Positions 1 to 7,101 are shown, counted from the stretch's first letter. The stretch is 20,673 bases of DNA from Oscillospiraceae bacterium (GCA_015067125.1 SVNB01000017.1:1-20673), one strand, 5' to 3'. Program-made: numbers and translations. The notes: generated by a model from the sequence alone, not told the origin.

Positions 1-243
1 GCGAAGAGCGGCATAAATAATAAGGCTCGGGTCCTGAACTTTGGAAGCATCAAAAGGTTCGGTAAAAAGTGCGCCGTCGCGTTCAACAAAAACACGGTTG
101 CGGCTGTTTGCGCTTCTGCCCATGATGAAATAGGCAACGGCGGCTTTTTTTGCGTCGGCGGTTTTGCCGATTACAATTCCGCGGCCGACGTATGCGTTAT
201 CTTTGATAAGTTCGGCAATGTCGTTGATTTTGTAAATATCCAT
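1..243 (-). CDS. purO: PurO-type IMP cyclohydrolase, N-terminal part (cut by window edge)
   Basis: This is the last purine gene visible in the operon, and its 3' part lies outside the window. It would close the ring of FAICAR to give IMP, the final step of de novo purine synthesis. The 81 residues seen begin MDIYKINDIAELIK and contain GRGIVIGKT, AYFIMGRSANSRNRVF and a PSLIIYAALR stretch. From memory these resemble the stand-alone archaeal-type IMP cyclohydrolase family, which many Clostridia carry, and not the bifunctional bacterial PurH. The ATG at 241-243 follows an AGAGAGGAA ribosome site and lies 16 bp after the purN stop. If the call is right, a separate AICAR transformylase should lie just downstream, outside the window. 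The family call is fairly sure, but the catalytic part cannot be inspected. Confidence 0.78.
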   Translation of the reverse strand, partial: MDIYKINDIAELIKDNAYVGRGIVIGKTADAKKAAVAYFIMGRSANSRNRVFVERDGALFTEPFDASKVQDPSLIIYAALR

Positions 244-259
244 GGTCTTTTTCCTCTCT

Positions 260-871
260 TTATTCAGAAATTATTTTTGCACAGACTTTTTCTACCGAAA
301 GGGGAAGGATTTTCCATTCGGCAAGGCGCATAACGCGCTTCTGAAGGGTTTCCGGGGTATCGTTTTCGCGGATATTAACCGCTTTTTGCATGATGATTTC
401 GCCGCCGTCGGGAATTTCGTTAACAAAATGAACCGTCGCTCCGGTAACTTTAACGCCATAGGCAAGTGCCGCTTCGTGCACGTGAAGCCCATAAAAACCT
501 TTTCCGCAGAAGGAAGGAATAAGCGCCGGATGTACGTTGATTATGCGTTTGGGATAATCTTTGGTAAAGTTTTCGCTGAGAATTGCCATAAAACCGGCAA
601 GAACAATTATCTCTATGCCGTTTTCGGCAAGAAGATCTTTTATGCGCTGTTCAAAAGCTTCGGCAGAGCCAAGTTCTTTTTTAAGAACCACGGCGGTTTT
701 TATGCCGGCTTTTGCGGCTCTTTCCAAAGCATAGGCGTTTGCGTTGTTTGCAATAACAAGCTCGATTTTTCCGCTTTTGACTATGCCGCTGTTTTGCGCG
801 TCAATCAAAGCCTGAAGATTAGTGCCGCCGCCGGAAACAAGCACGGCGATTTTTACCGGGTTTTCACGCAT
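260..871 (-). CDS. purN: Phosphoribosylglycinamide formyltransferase PurN
   Basis: PurN transfers the formyl group of 10-formyltetrahydrofolate to GAR in the cytoplasm, the third step of de novo purine synthesis. The protein has 203 residues, normal for the family. The phosphate-binding loop SGGGTN is at residues 13-18. The catalytic triad matches Asn112 and His114 in the INVHPALIPSF segment and Asp155 in the IPDGGEII segment (compare E. coli Asn106, His108, Asp144). A longer reading frame reaches back to 952, but it lies inside the preceding gene, and the ATG at 869-871 has a GGGGAA ribosome site, so the shorter start is chosen. The start overlaps the stop of the upstream channel gene by 8 bp, which implies translational coupling. 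Confidence 0.95.
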   Translation of the reverse strand: MRENPVKIAVLVSGGGTNLQALIDAQNSGIVKSGKIELVIANNANAYALERAAKAGIKTAVVLKKELGSAEAFEQRIKDLLAENGIEIIVLAGFMAILSENFTKDYPKRIINVHPALIPSFCGKGFYGLHVHEAALAYGVKVTGATVHFVNEIPDGGEIIMQKAVNIRENDTPETLQKRVMRLAEWKILPLSVEKVCAKIISE

Positions 872-1478
872 TTTTCGGTTCCCCTTTTCCAAGAATATTA
901 AGAATGGGCATTGCCATTCCGCCGATGGAGTTTCCGGCAACAACGATTGCAAGATAGATTATGGAATCGGGATTAATGATGCCGGAAGCTCCGAAATAGA
1001 ACATATTTGCTATGGAGTGTTCAAATCCGCTGAGGATAAATACAGGTACGCAGAAGAAAATTCCCGCAAGGGTGTTTTTTTCGCGATAGGTGCTTACAGC
1101 CATATACATAAGCACGCCGCAGAAAAACGCCCGGATAATTGTCTGCAAAGGATCCTGCGCAAGCTTTGTTTCGCAAATGCCAACGGCTGCTTCTTTAAGG
1201 GCCGGGTTTGCAAAGGCAACGGCAAAGCCAAGAGATATGGTGGAAACAATATTGCCAAAAAGTCCGCAAAGAAGAATTTTAAAAGCTTCTTTGCTGTGGT
1301 TTTCCGGAAGATATCCTACTTTTCCGGTAAAAAGAGAATACCCTTTAAGGCAGATGCAAAGCAGCGCAACGGAAAAAAGAACTGCGCCGACGTATCTGTT
1401 TTCGCAGGCAAGAAAAACGCTTCCGCCGATGGAAATCATAATTCCGGCTTTTATGCCGTCGATAATAAGTTTCAGCAT
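864..1478 (-). CDS. Formate/nitrite transporter (FNT) family channel
   Basis: This is a predicted pentameric inner-membrane channel for formate or a similar small monovalent anion. The 204-residue protein is strongly hydrophobic. It shows FNT signatures: an N-terminal IKAGIMISIGGSVFL segment, LFTGKVGYL near residue 50, GFEHSIANMFYF with the conserved pore histidine at 154, and GNSIGGMAM at 182-190. It is shorter than FocA/NirC (about 260-280), mostly through a short C-terminus. It overlaps purM by 7 bp at its start and purN by 8 bp at its end, so it is made as part of the purine operon. Formate can be charged onto tetrahydrofolate to give the formyl donor that PurN and the AICAR step use. Formate as the substrate is inferred from this context, and nitrite or another anion is not excluded. 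Confidence 0.87.
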   Translation of the reverse strand: MLKLIIDGIKAGIMISIGGSVFLACENRYVGAVLFSVALLCICLKGYSLFTGKVGYLPENHSKEAFKILLCGLFGNIVSTISLGFAVAFANPALKEAAVGICETKLAQDPLQTIIRAFFCGVLMYMAVSTYREKNTLAGIFFCVPVFILSGFEHSIANMFYFGASGIINPDSIIYLAIVVAGNSIGGMAMPILNILGKGEPKNA

Positions 1479-2515
1479 ATGGTGATTTTCTCCTCGGATT
1501 CTTCGATGGTGCCGATGATATAGGCGTCTTCGCCGTTTTCTTTGAGCACGGCAAGAGCGGTTTCTGCATCTTCTGCGGAAACAACGATGCTCATACCAAC
1601 GCCCATGTTAAAGGTGTTGAACATATCGTGCTCAGAAATTCCTCCGCGTTCCATAAGAAGCTCAAAGATAGGAAGAACCCTTACGTCTTTGCGGTTGATT
1701 TTTGCGCCAAGGCCATCGGGAATAGAGCGCGGAATGTTTTCGTAAAAACCGCCGCCGGTAATATGAGAAATTCCTTTTACCTTTACTTTTTCAAGCAGGG
1801 CAAGAACGGATTTTACGTAAATACGGGTGGGCGTAAGAAGGGTTTCGCCAATGGATTTTCCGCCGAGTTTTTCTTCCGGAACGGTGATATCGGCGTTTTC
1901 AACGTCAAAAACTTTTCTTACAAGAGAAAATCCGTTGGAATGAACGCCGCTGGAGGGCAAAGCAATTACAACGTCGCCGGGTTTCATGGTTTTGTTGTCG
2001 ATAATATTTTTCTTATCCACAACGCCGGTGGAATAACCCGCAAGGTCATATTCATCAGCAGGATAGAAACCGGGCATTTCGGCGGTTTCACCGCCGATAA
2101 GTGCGCAGCCGGACTGAACGCAGCCTTCGGCAACGCCTTTTACAATATCCGCGATTCTTTCCGGAACGTTTTTGCCGCAGGCAATATAGTCAAGAAAGAA
2201 AAGGGGTTTTGCGCCAACGCAGATAATATCGTTTACACACATGGCAACACAGTCGATGCCAACGGTATCGTGCTTATTAAGAAGAAATGCAAGTTTAAGC
2301 TTGGTGCCAACGCCGTCCGTGCCGGAAACAAGAACCGGTCTTTCCATTCCGGTAATATCAAGCTCAAAAAGTCCGCCAAAACCGCCAACGTCGGAACATA
2401 CTCCGGAGGTCATGGTTTTTGCGATATGCTGTTTCATAAGTTCAACAGCTTTATAGCCCGCGGTAATATCAACACCGGCGGCCGCATAGCTGTCCGATCT
2501 GGAATTGGTGTTCAT
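1472..2515 (-). CDS. purM: Phosphoribosylformylglycinamidine cyclo-ligase PurM (AIR synthetase)
   Basis: PurM uses ATP to close the imidazole ring of FGAM, giving AIR, in the cytoplasm. The 347-residue protein has the usual family length. It shows SYAAAGVDITAGYKAVELMK at the N-terminus, the SGTDGVGTK nucleotide and phosphate segment at 64-72, MCVNDIICVGAKPLFFLDY at 92-110, LIGGETAEMPGFY, SSGVHSNGFSLVR, and ITGGGFYENIPR. The ATG follows an AAAGGA ribosome site and lies 6 bp after the purF stop. The 3' end overlaps the FNT channel start by 7 bp. All key motifs are present and nothing suggests decay. Confidence 0.97.
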   Translation of the reverse strand: MNTNSRSDSYAAAGVDITAGYKAVELMKQHIAKTMTSGVCSDVGGFGGLFELDITGMERPVLVSGTDGVGTKLKLAFLLNKHDTVGIDCVAMCVNDIICVGAKPLFFLDYIACGKNVPERIADIVKGVAEGCVQSGCALIGGETAEMPGFYPADEYDLAGYSTGVVDKKNIIDNKTMKPGDVVIALPSSGVHSNGFSLVRKVFDVENADITVPEEKLGGKSIGETLLTPTRIYVKSVLALLEKVKVKGISHITGGGFYENIPRSIPDGLGAKINRKDVRVLPIFELLMERGGISEHDMFNTFNMGVGMSIVVSAEDAETALAVLKENGEDAYIIGTIEESEEKITIC

Positions 2516-2521
2516 AAAAAT

Positions 2522-3946
2522 TTATTCCTTTCCGTTCCAACAATAAGTACAAAGTTTGCATTCGGGAAGACCGATGGCTTTTACAATGCCTTCAACGTTC
2601 TGAAAATCCAGAGAAGCAAAATGAAGTTTTTCGCAGATTGCTTTGCGCAGGTTTTTGCCTCTTTCGGTGTTTCCGTCGCTGTATTCTTCGATATACTTAA
2701 AGCCTTCTTCGCCTTCAAGTTCCATAATGGTGCGCCTTGCGATAAGTTCCATATCGCTTGTGGCACGGGAAAAATTAAGGTATTTGCAGCCGTACATAAT
2801 GGGCGGGCAGGCCGAACGCATATGTACGGATTTTGCGCCGTTGCTGTAAAGAAAATCAACGGTTTCTCTAAGCTGGGTTCCGCGCACGATGGAATCATCC
2901 ACAAAAAGAAGATCCTTATCTTTAATAAGTTCATCAACGGGCATCTGTTTCATCTTTGCAACTTTTGCCCTTTCCGTCTGCTTTTGGGACATAAAGCTTC
3001 TGGACCATGTGGGTGTATATTTTATAAACGGACGAGCAAAAGGAATTTTACTTTCGTTCGCATAACCTATCGCGTGGGGCGTGCCGGAATCCGGAACGCC
3101 TCCGACATAATCTATGTGCTCACAAAATCCGTTAAGTTTGTCCATCTGTGCAAGAAGGCTTCCGTTGCGGTAACGCATTGTTTCAACGTTGATTCCTTCA
3201 TAAGTGGAAGTGGAATATCCGTAATAGGACCAAAGAAAAGCGCAGATGCGCATTTCTTTTCCAGGTTCGGCCAGCTGAACCACACGGTCCGAAGAAATTT
3301 CGACTATTTCGCCGGGGCCAAGCTCCTTGATAATCTCGTAACCAAGTTTTTTTGCGGCAAAGGATTCGAAAGTTACGCAGTGGCCGTTTTCGTCCCTGCC
3401 GACTATTACGGGAAGACGACCCATTTTATCCCTTGCGGCGATGATGTTTCCGCCCTCTTTAAGAATAAGGATGCAGGCAGTGCCGTCTATTACTTCCTGT
3501 GCAAATTTAATGCCTTCGGTAAAACTTTCTTTAAGGCTGATAAGTGCCGCCAGAAGTTCCACGGAGTTTACTTTTCCTCCGGTCATGGCGTTAAAAAATC
3601 CGCTTTTTTTGGAAAGATATTTTTCAATAAGTTCATCGGCATTGTTGATTATGCCGATGAAGCTGATTGCAAACGCACCCAGGCCGGAACGGATAAGCAG
3701 CGGCTGGGGTTCCATGGAACTTATGCATCCGATTGCGGAATTGCCTTTCATTTCGTCAAAAACGTTTTCAAAACGGGTTCTGAAAGGCGAATTTTCTATA
3801 TTGTGGATCTGTCGCTGAAGGCCGGTTTCTTCATCATAAGAAGCCATTCCGCCGCGGCGGGTGCCGAGGTGGGAATGATAGTCCGTTCCAAAGAAAACAT
3901 CGACCATACAGTCGTTTTTAGAGGCTACGCCGAAAAAACCGCCCAT
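2522..3946 (-). CDS. purF: PurF-like amidophosphoribosyltransferase with degenerate glutaminase domain
   Basis: Canonical PurF makes phosphoribosylamine from PRPP using ammonia released from glutamine by an N-terminal Ntn glutaminase. This 474-residue protein keeps the phosphoribosyltransferase half: PRPP loop LLFVDDSIVRGT at 347-358 and GGVPDSGTPHAIGY at 282-295. It also keeps Cys235, Cys387, Cys463 and Cys466, placed like the four Fe-S ligands of Bacillus PurF. The glutaminase half has lost its active site. It begins Met-Gly-Gly-Phe-Phe-Gly where the nucleophilic cysteine should be residue 2. The segments for the conserved Arg (AIGCISSMEPQP, 71-82), the Asn-Gly oxyanion loop (SFIGIINN, 95-102) and the Asp (GGKVNSVE, 123-130) all lack those residues. 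The start is firm, with AAAGGAGAAAGT before the ATG. I recall similar proteins starting MGGFFG annotated as PurF in Clostridia and Bacteroidetes. Free ammonia or a partner glutaminase is the inferred nitrogen source. Confidence 0.85.
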   Translation of the reverse strand: MGGFFGVASKNDCMVDVFFGTDYHSHLGTRRGGMASYDEETGLQRQIHNIENSPFRTRFENVFDEMKGNSAIGCISSMEPQPLLIRSGLGAFAISFIGIINNADELIEKYLSKKSGFFNAMTGGKVNSVELLAALISLKESFTEGIKFAQEVIDGTACILILKEGGNIIAARDKMGRLPVIVGRDENGHCVTFESFAAKKLGYEIIKELGPGEIVEISSDRVVQLAEPGKEMRICAFLWSYYGYSTSTYEGINVETMRYRNGSLLAQMDKLNGFCEHIDYVGGVPDSGTPHAIGYANESKIPFARPFIKYTPTWSRSFMSQKQTERAKVAKMKQMPVDELIKDKDLLFVDDSIVRGTQLRETVDFLYSNGAKSVHMRSACPPIMYGCKYLNFSRATSDMELIARRTIMELEGEEGFKYIEEYSDGNTERGKNLRKAICEKLHFASLDFQNVEGIVKAIGLPECKLCTYCWNGKE

Positions 3947-3985
3947 ACTTTCTCCTTTTGCTTTACTTCGTTTTTTTAAAATTGA

Positions 3986-4672
3986 TTATGCGAAGAAAAG
4001 TTCGGAAAGAGTCATGGGATCAATGTATTTTCCGTCTTTATAAACGCGCATATTGCCGGAAGCGATTTCGTCGATAAGCATTACTTTGCCGTCTGCATCA
4101 TAACCGAACTCGAATTTGATATCATAAAGAACAAGGCCTTTTTCTTTAAGGTCATCTGCAACGATCTGGGTGATATCCTGGGTCATTTTTTTGATGTCGT
4201 CATACTGTTCGTCGCTCATAACGCCAAGGGCAACAAGGGCGTCTTTGGTAACAAGCGGATCGCCTTTTTCATCGTTTTTAAAAGTGGTTTCAACGTATGC
4301 GGGAAGATCCGCGCCGTCTTCGATATAATCGCCATAGCGGCGGATAAAGGAGCCTACTGCTTTGTGGCGGCAGATAACTTCAAGTCCGTGGCCGAATGCT
4401 TTTGCGGGAAGAACTTCCATAGTGGTGTTTTCAAGATCTGCGGAAACATAGTGGGTTTTGATTCCGGCAGCGTTTACTTTTTCAAAGAAGTAGATGGACA
4501 TACGAAGGTTAACATCGCCAACGCCTTCGATGGTAAGGCCTACGGAGTTTTCGCCCGGATCAAAAACGCCGTCTTTGCCGGTGCAGTCATCTTTGAATTT
4601 GAGAAGATAGTTGCCGTTTTCAAGTTCAAATACGTCTTTGGTTTTTCCACTGTAAACAAGTTTGTTTTCCAT
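3986..4672 (-). CDS. purC: Phosphoribosylaminoimidazole-succinocarboxamide synthase PurC
   Basis: PurC is the SAICAR synthetase. It joins CAIR and aspartate with ATP in the cytoplasm. The protein has 228 residues, near the usual 235-240 of the short bacterial form. It shows the N-terminal KLVYSGKTKDVFE ATP-loop segment, LKFKDDCTGKDG, the VICRHKAVGSFIRRYG stretch at 99-114, and the C-terminal LYDIKFEFGYDADGKVMLIDE segment at 182-201. The usual Pro-Asp after the DEI of the last motif is replaced by DEIASGNMR. The ATG follows AAGGAG at a distance of about 9 bases. It sits between purE (49 bp gap) and purF (39 bp gap). The call is secure. Confidence 0.96.
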   Translation of the reverse strand: MENKLVYSGKTKDVFELENGNYLLKFKDDCTGKDGVFDPGENSVGLTIEGVGDVNLRMSIYFFEKVNAAGIKTHYVSADLENTTMEVLPAKAFGHGLEVICRHKAVGSFIRRYGDYIEDGADLPAYVETTFKNDEKGDPLVTKDALVALGVMSDEQYDDIKKMTQDITQIVADDLKEKGLVLYDIKFEFGYDADGKVMLIDEIASGNMRVYKDGKYIDPMTLSELFFA

Positions 4673-4721
4673 AGTTTTATTGCTCCTTATAAAGTAAAAT
4701 TTATTTCAAAAAATCAAAAAC

Positions 4722-5213
4722 TTAATTAAAAGATGCGCTTACTGCGGCGTCTTTTTCAAGAACTTTTGCCGCATCGGAAGCACGTTTGGCATCAAGCTTT
4801 GCGGCAAGTTCGGCATCTTCCACTGCAAGAATCTGCGCACAAAGCAAAGCGGCATTGGCTCCTCCGTTTATCGCAACAGTCGCTACCGGAATGCCGGTGG
4901 GCATCTGTACTGTGGAAAGAAGGGCGTCAATGCCGTCAAGATTGGAAGATTTGCAGGGAATTCCGATTACCGGAAGGGTGGTGTTTGCGGCTATTGCGCC
5001 CGCAAGGTGCGCAGCCATGCCTGCGGCCGCAATGATTGCGCCAAAACCGTTTGCTCTTGCGTTTACTGCAAAATCGCGTGCTTCAACAGGGGTTCTGTGC
5101 GCGGAATAAACGTGCACTTCAAAAGGAATATCAAGCGCTTTAAGGGTATCGGTGGCTTTGGTAACGATCGGAAGATCGCTGTCGCTGCCCATGATAATGC
5201 CAATTTTTTTCAT
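4722..5213 (-). CDS. purE: N5-carboxyaminoimidazole ribonucleotide mutase PurE (class I)
   Basis: PurE class I interconverts N5-CAIR and CAIR in the cytoplasm, and usually pairs with a PurK carboxylase, which is not in this window. The 163-residue protein shows MGSDSDLP at 8-15, VYSAHRTP at 35-42 with the conserved His39, AGMAAHLAG at 64-72 and MPTGIPVATVAI at 104-115. This is the class I pattern. It is the first gene of the purine operon. The ATG follows AAAGGAGAAGCAAC, only about 25 bp after the U-tract of the riboswitch terminator, so translation depends on transcription reading through that terminator. Confidence 0.96.
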   Translation of the reverse strand: MKKIGIIMGSDSDLPIVTKATDTLKALDIPFEVHVYSAHRTPVEARDFAVNARANGFGAIIAAAGMAAHLAGAIAANTTLPVIGIPCKSSNLDGIDALLSTVQMPTGIPVATVAINGGANAALLCAQILAVEDAELAAKLDAKRASDAAKVLEKDAAVSASFN

Positions 5214-5238
5214 GTTGCTTCTCCTTTTTTAAGAAAAT

Positions 5239-5290
5239 AAAAAATGGACACACTTACTCCTTGCTTATAAATAAGGAGTAAATGTGCCCA
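5239..5290 (-). terminator. Intrinsic terminator of the ZTP riboswitch expression platform
   Basis: On the minus strand a stem of about 17 bp (arms about 5273-5289 and 5246-5262, with G-U pairs) closes a short AU-rich loop. It is followed directly by six U residues (5239-5244). Its left arm starts with the GGGCA that ends the riboswitch aptamer, so ligand-bound aptamer and terminator cannot form together. Ligand should therefore switch the operon on. Confidence 0.88.
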
Positions 5291-5388
5291 GACGGTCGAC
5301 CAAAAATAAAAAAGAGGATAAATCCCCAATCCCATTCTTTGCTTCCCCGTGGTGCTCCACTTAAGTCCGTCAGTCGCAAAGAAGGTGT
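5284..5388 (-). ncRNA. ZTP riboswitch (pfl RNA motif)
   Basis: Read on the minus strand, the leader has an outer stem made of TTCTTTGC (5376-5383) and GCAAAGAA (5337-5344). Inside the stem lie ACTGACG and the conserved CACCACGGGGAA segment. After an AT-rich linker come GGTCGACCGTCTGGGCA (3' end at 5285), matching the signature CCGCCUGGGC segment of the pfl motif. This RNA class binds ZMP/ZTP, the AICAR nucleotides that build up when 10-formyltetrahydrofolate runs short, and turns on purine and folate genes. Position directly before purE, plus an overlapping terminator, fits this. The match was made by eye from the conserved core. Confidence 0.9.
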
Positions 5389-5404
5389 ATTCACTTATAT
5401 AATA

Positions 5405-5433
5405 AATTTATCATTATTTAAAGACATTGTCAA
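5405..5433 (-). promoter_or_regulatory. Sigma-A promoter of the purine operon
   Basis: The minus strand has a perfect TTGACA -35 box (5428-5433), a 17-bp spacer and TAAATT as -10 (5405-5410). Transcription would start near 5398, about 10 bases before the aptamer, so the riboswitch lies at the 5' end of the transcript. Confidence 0.82.
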
Positions 5434-5575
5434 GGACAAAAAACATAATTAATCAACATTAAATTTGTTGAATTTACATAATAACAAAGAGTTTGTTTTG
5501 TAAGAAAAATCATACGGCGGCGGATATTATTTACCCGCCACAGGGTCGGCAATAATAGCTGTTCGATTTATTTGC

Positions 5576-5604
5576 TTGAAAGACGACGGGCATTGTATTA
5601 TAAT
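5576..5604 (+). promoter_or_regulatory. Sigma-A promoter of the M42 peptidase gene
   Basis: TTGAAA (5576-5581), a 17-bp spacer and a perfect TATAAT (5599-5604) lie 40 bp before the M42 start codon. The promoter diverges from that of the purine operon. About 140 bp of AT-rich sequence lies between the two, with no further signal seen. Confidence 0.85.
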
Positions 5605-5643
5605 ATGCCTTGTAAAAATATCTTTTTCGGGAGGAATAAAATT

Positions 5644-6684
5644 ATGAAATTCAACGTTGACGAAAAATTTATTGTGGATTGTTTTAAGGATATTGTAAAT
5701 ACCCCAAGCCCCGTTGGCTATTATGTAAAAATGAACCCCGTGCTGGAAGAATACGCCGCAAAATTCGGCCAGAAGGTAACTTATGATAACAAAAGCACCG
5801 CATATATCACTCTGGAAGGCGAGGATAATTCCAAAACCGTTCTTGTAGGAGCCCACCCGGATACCCTTGGTATGGTGGTGCGCACCATAGATAAAGACGG
5901 CATGATCCGTGTTCGCCAGCTGGGCGGAGTGAATTACAGCAGTTACGAGGGCGAAACCGTTACCGTTCATACCCGCGACGGCAGAGAATACACCGGACTT
6001 ATGACCTGCCAGAGCCATTCCGTTCATGTTTTTGACGATGCAAGAACTCTTCCCAGGGACGAAAACACCATGATGGTTATTCTTGACGAAAAAGTTTCTT
6101 CCAAAGAGGACGTAAAAGCCCTTGGTATTCGCCACGGAGATTTTATTTCTGTTGATCCCAGATGTCAGGTGACCGAAAACGGATACATCAAATCCCGTTT
6201 TATTGATGACAAGGGCGCCATTGCCTGCGTTTTCGCAATGCTCAAATATCTTACCGAAAACAACCTTAAACCCAAATACAGAACCATTCTTGCATTCCCT
6301 TATTCCGAAGAAATCGGCATGGGCGGCACCTATGTTCCGCCGGAAGTTTCCGAATACGTTGCAATAGATATCGGCCTTATCGGACCGGGTTACGACGGCA
6401 ACGAATACGCTGTTTCCATCTGCGCAAAAGATGCTGCCGCTCCTTATGATTATGAACTTACCAACCGCCTTATCGCGTACGCGGAAAAAGCGGAATGTGA
6501 CTATGAAGTGGATATCTATTATCATTACGGAACCGATGCCACTGCCGCGGTAAGAGCGGGCAACAACCTGCGCGCCGGAACCTTTGGCATGGCGGTATGG
6601 TGCAGCCACGGTATGGAAAGAACCCATATTTCCGGCCTTGTGAACACCACCAAACTTCTTCTTGCGTATGTTCTTGATATTTAA
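5644..6684 (+). CDS. M42 family metallopeptidase (aminopeptidase-like)
   Basis: This is a predicted cytoplasmic dinuclear zinc aminopeptidase of the M42 (TET/PepA-glucanase-like) family, usually a large oligomer that trims peptides. The 346-residue protein has the family length. Likely metal and catalytic residues are His71 in VGAHPDTLGM, Asp188 in FIDDKGA, Glu222-Glu223 in YSEEIGMGG, Asp242 in AIDIG and His322 in CSHGMERTH. The first motif reads AHPDT where many relatives have AHMDE. An upstream in-frame start at 5572 is rejected because the ATG at 5644 has a GGGAGGAA ribosome site and the promoter -10 lies at 5599. It is a single-gene unit divergent from the purine operon. Substrate range is unknown, as members have been annotated both as aminopeptidases and as glucanases. 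Confidence 0.9.
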   Translation: MKFNVDEKFIVDCFKDIVNTPSPVGYYVKMNPVLEEYAAKFGQKVTYDNKSTAYITLEGEDNSKTVLVGAHPDTLGMVVRTIDKDGMIRVRQLGGVNYSSYEGETVTVHTRDGREYTGLMTCQSHSVHVFDDARTLPRDENTMMVILDEKVSSKEDVKALGIRHGDFISVDPRCQVTENGYIKSRFIDDKGAIACVFAMLKYLTENNLKPKYRTILAFPYSEEIGMGGTYVPPEVSEYVAIDIGLIGPGYDGNEYAVSICAKDAAAPYDYELTNRLIAYAEKAECDYEVDIYYHYGTDATAAVRAGNNLRAGTFGMAVWCSHGMERTHISGLVNTTKLLLAYVLDI

Positions 6685-6717
6685 AGCATTCCTCAACAAA
6701 TAACGGAAGGTTTTTCA

Positions 6718-6845
6718 GCCTTCCCAGAGGGGAAGGGGGACCGCCGCTTGCGGCGGTGGATGAGGGATAACCAAGAACCCGGAGAGCAGCTTCCCTTGTG
6801 CAAAGGGAGGTGGATTCGCCACATAGTGGCGAAGACGGAGGGAAT
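6718..6845. repeat. Two tandem units of a hairpin-rich interspersed repeat
   Basis: Unit 1 (about 6718-6788) has a CTTCCC/GGGAAG hairpin, then a CCGCCGC/GCGGCGG hairpin, then a tail with GAGGGATAACC and AACCCGGAGAGCA. Unit 2 (about 6789-6845) repeats the plan: a CTTCCC/AAGGGAG hairpin, GGTGGA, a second hairpin TTCGCCAC/GTGGCGAA, then GACGGAGGGAA. The same family recurs at 8878-9000. The plan is kept while the second stem varies in sequence. No gene is seen in 6685-7101. Confidence 0.8.
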
Positions 6846-6856
6846 GTTTTTTGATT

Positions 6857-6917
6857 TCGGGCGGCCACACAGGGCCGCCCCTACGACGTTTCAATAAAAT
6901 GCGCCGGTAATTATAAA
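6857..6917. repeat. Copy 1 of a 28-bp GC-rich hairpin repeat with diverged flank
   Basis: Positions 6857-6884 are identical to 9119-9146. The core is a perfect 8-bp hairpin, GGGCGGCC and GGCCGCCC around ACACAG. Similarity continues more weakly into a GGTAATTATAAAA tail, which copy 2 also has. Confidence 0.85.
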
Positions 6918-6950
6918 AGAATCTCAGCTTTTTTAACCGAAAACGGTTCG

Positions 6951-6989
6951 AAAATCCCATGCTCAAATTCCGAGCACGGGATTTTTTTA
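6951..6989 (+). terminator. Intrinsic terminator-like hairpin
   Basis: AAATCCCATGCTC and GAGCACGGGATTT form a 13-position stem with one A-C mismatch, followed by seven T residues. It lies 270 bp after the M42 stop and just before the first regulator gene. It could insulate the two-component genes or end M42 read-through. Confidence 0.65.
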
Positions 6990-7024
6990 TTTGAGCACGG
7001 CCTGTTCCGACGGTTTTTCAATAA

Positions 7025-7070
7025 AAATTGATTTTTGGTTTACAGTGGCTTTAAAATATGGCATTATAAT
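7025..7070 (+). promoter_or_regulatory. Probable promoter of the first two-component operon
   Basis: A perfect TATAAT lies at 7065-7070, with TTTACA 20 bp upstream at 7039-7044, a longer spacer than ideal. A second possible pair, TTGATT and TAAAAT with an 18-bp spacer, lies a little upstream. Which one is used cannot be decided by eye. Confidence 0.5.
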
Positions 7071-7101
7071 TATGGAAGAAACAAAAAAGGAGAGATTTGC
7101 C

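Noticed and set aside
1628..3979. A very long plus-strand open frame of 783 codons opposite purM and purF
   Set aside because: It is the antisense shadow of two clear purine genes. Its sequence is rich in Phe, Lys and Asn with no domain pattern, and it has no ribosome site.
5527..6699. A 390-codon minus-strand open frame opposite the M42 peptidase
   Set aside because: The plus strand encodes a recognisable M42 enzyme with promoter and ribosome site. The antisense frame has low-complexity composition and no family motif.
6705..6730. GGAAGG/CCTTCC hairpin just after the M42 gene, considered as its terminator
   Set aside because: No T run follows, and the right arm is the head of the repeat unit.
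6470..6966. Minus-strand open frames across the end of the M42 gene and the repeat units
   Set aside because: They run through the hairpin repeats, which gives Pro/Arg-rich nonsense peptides without ribosome sites.
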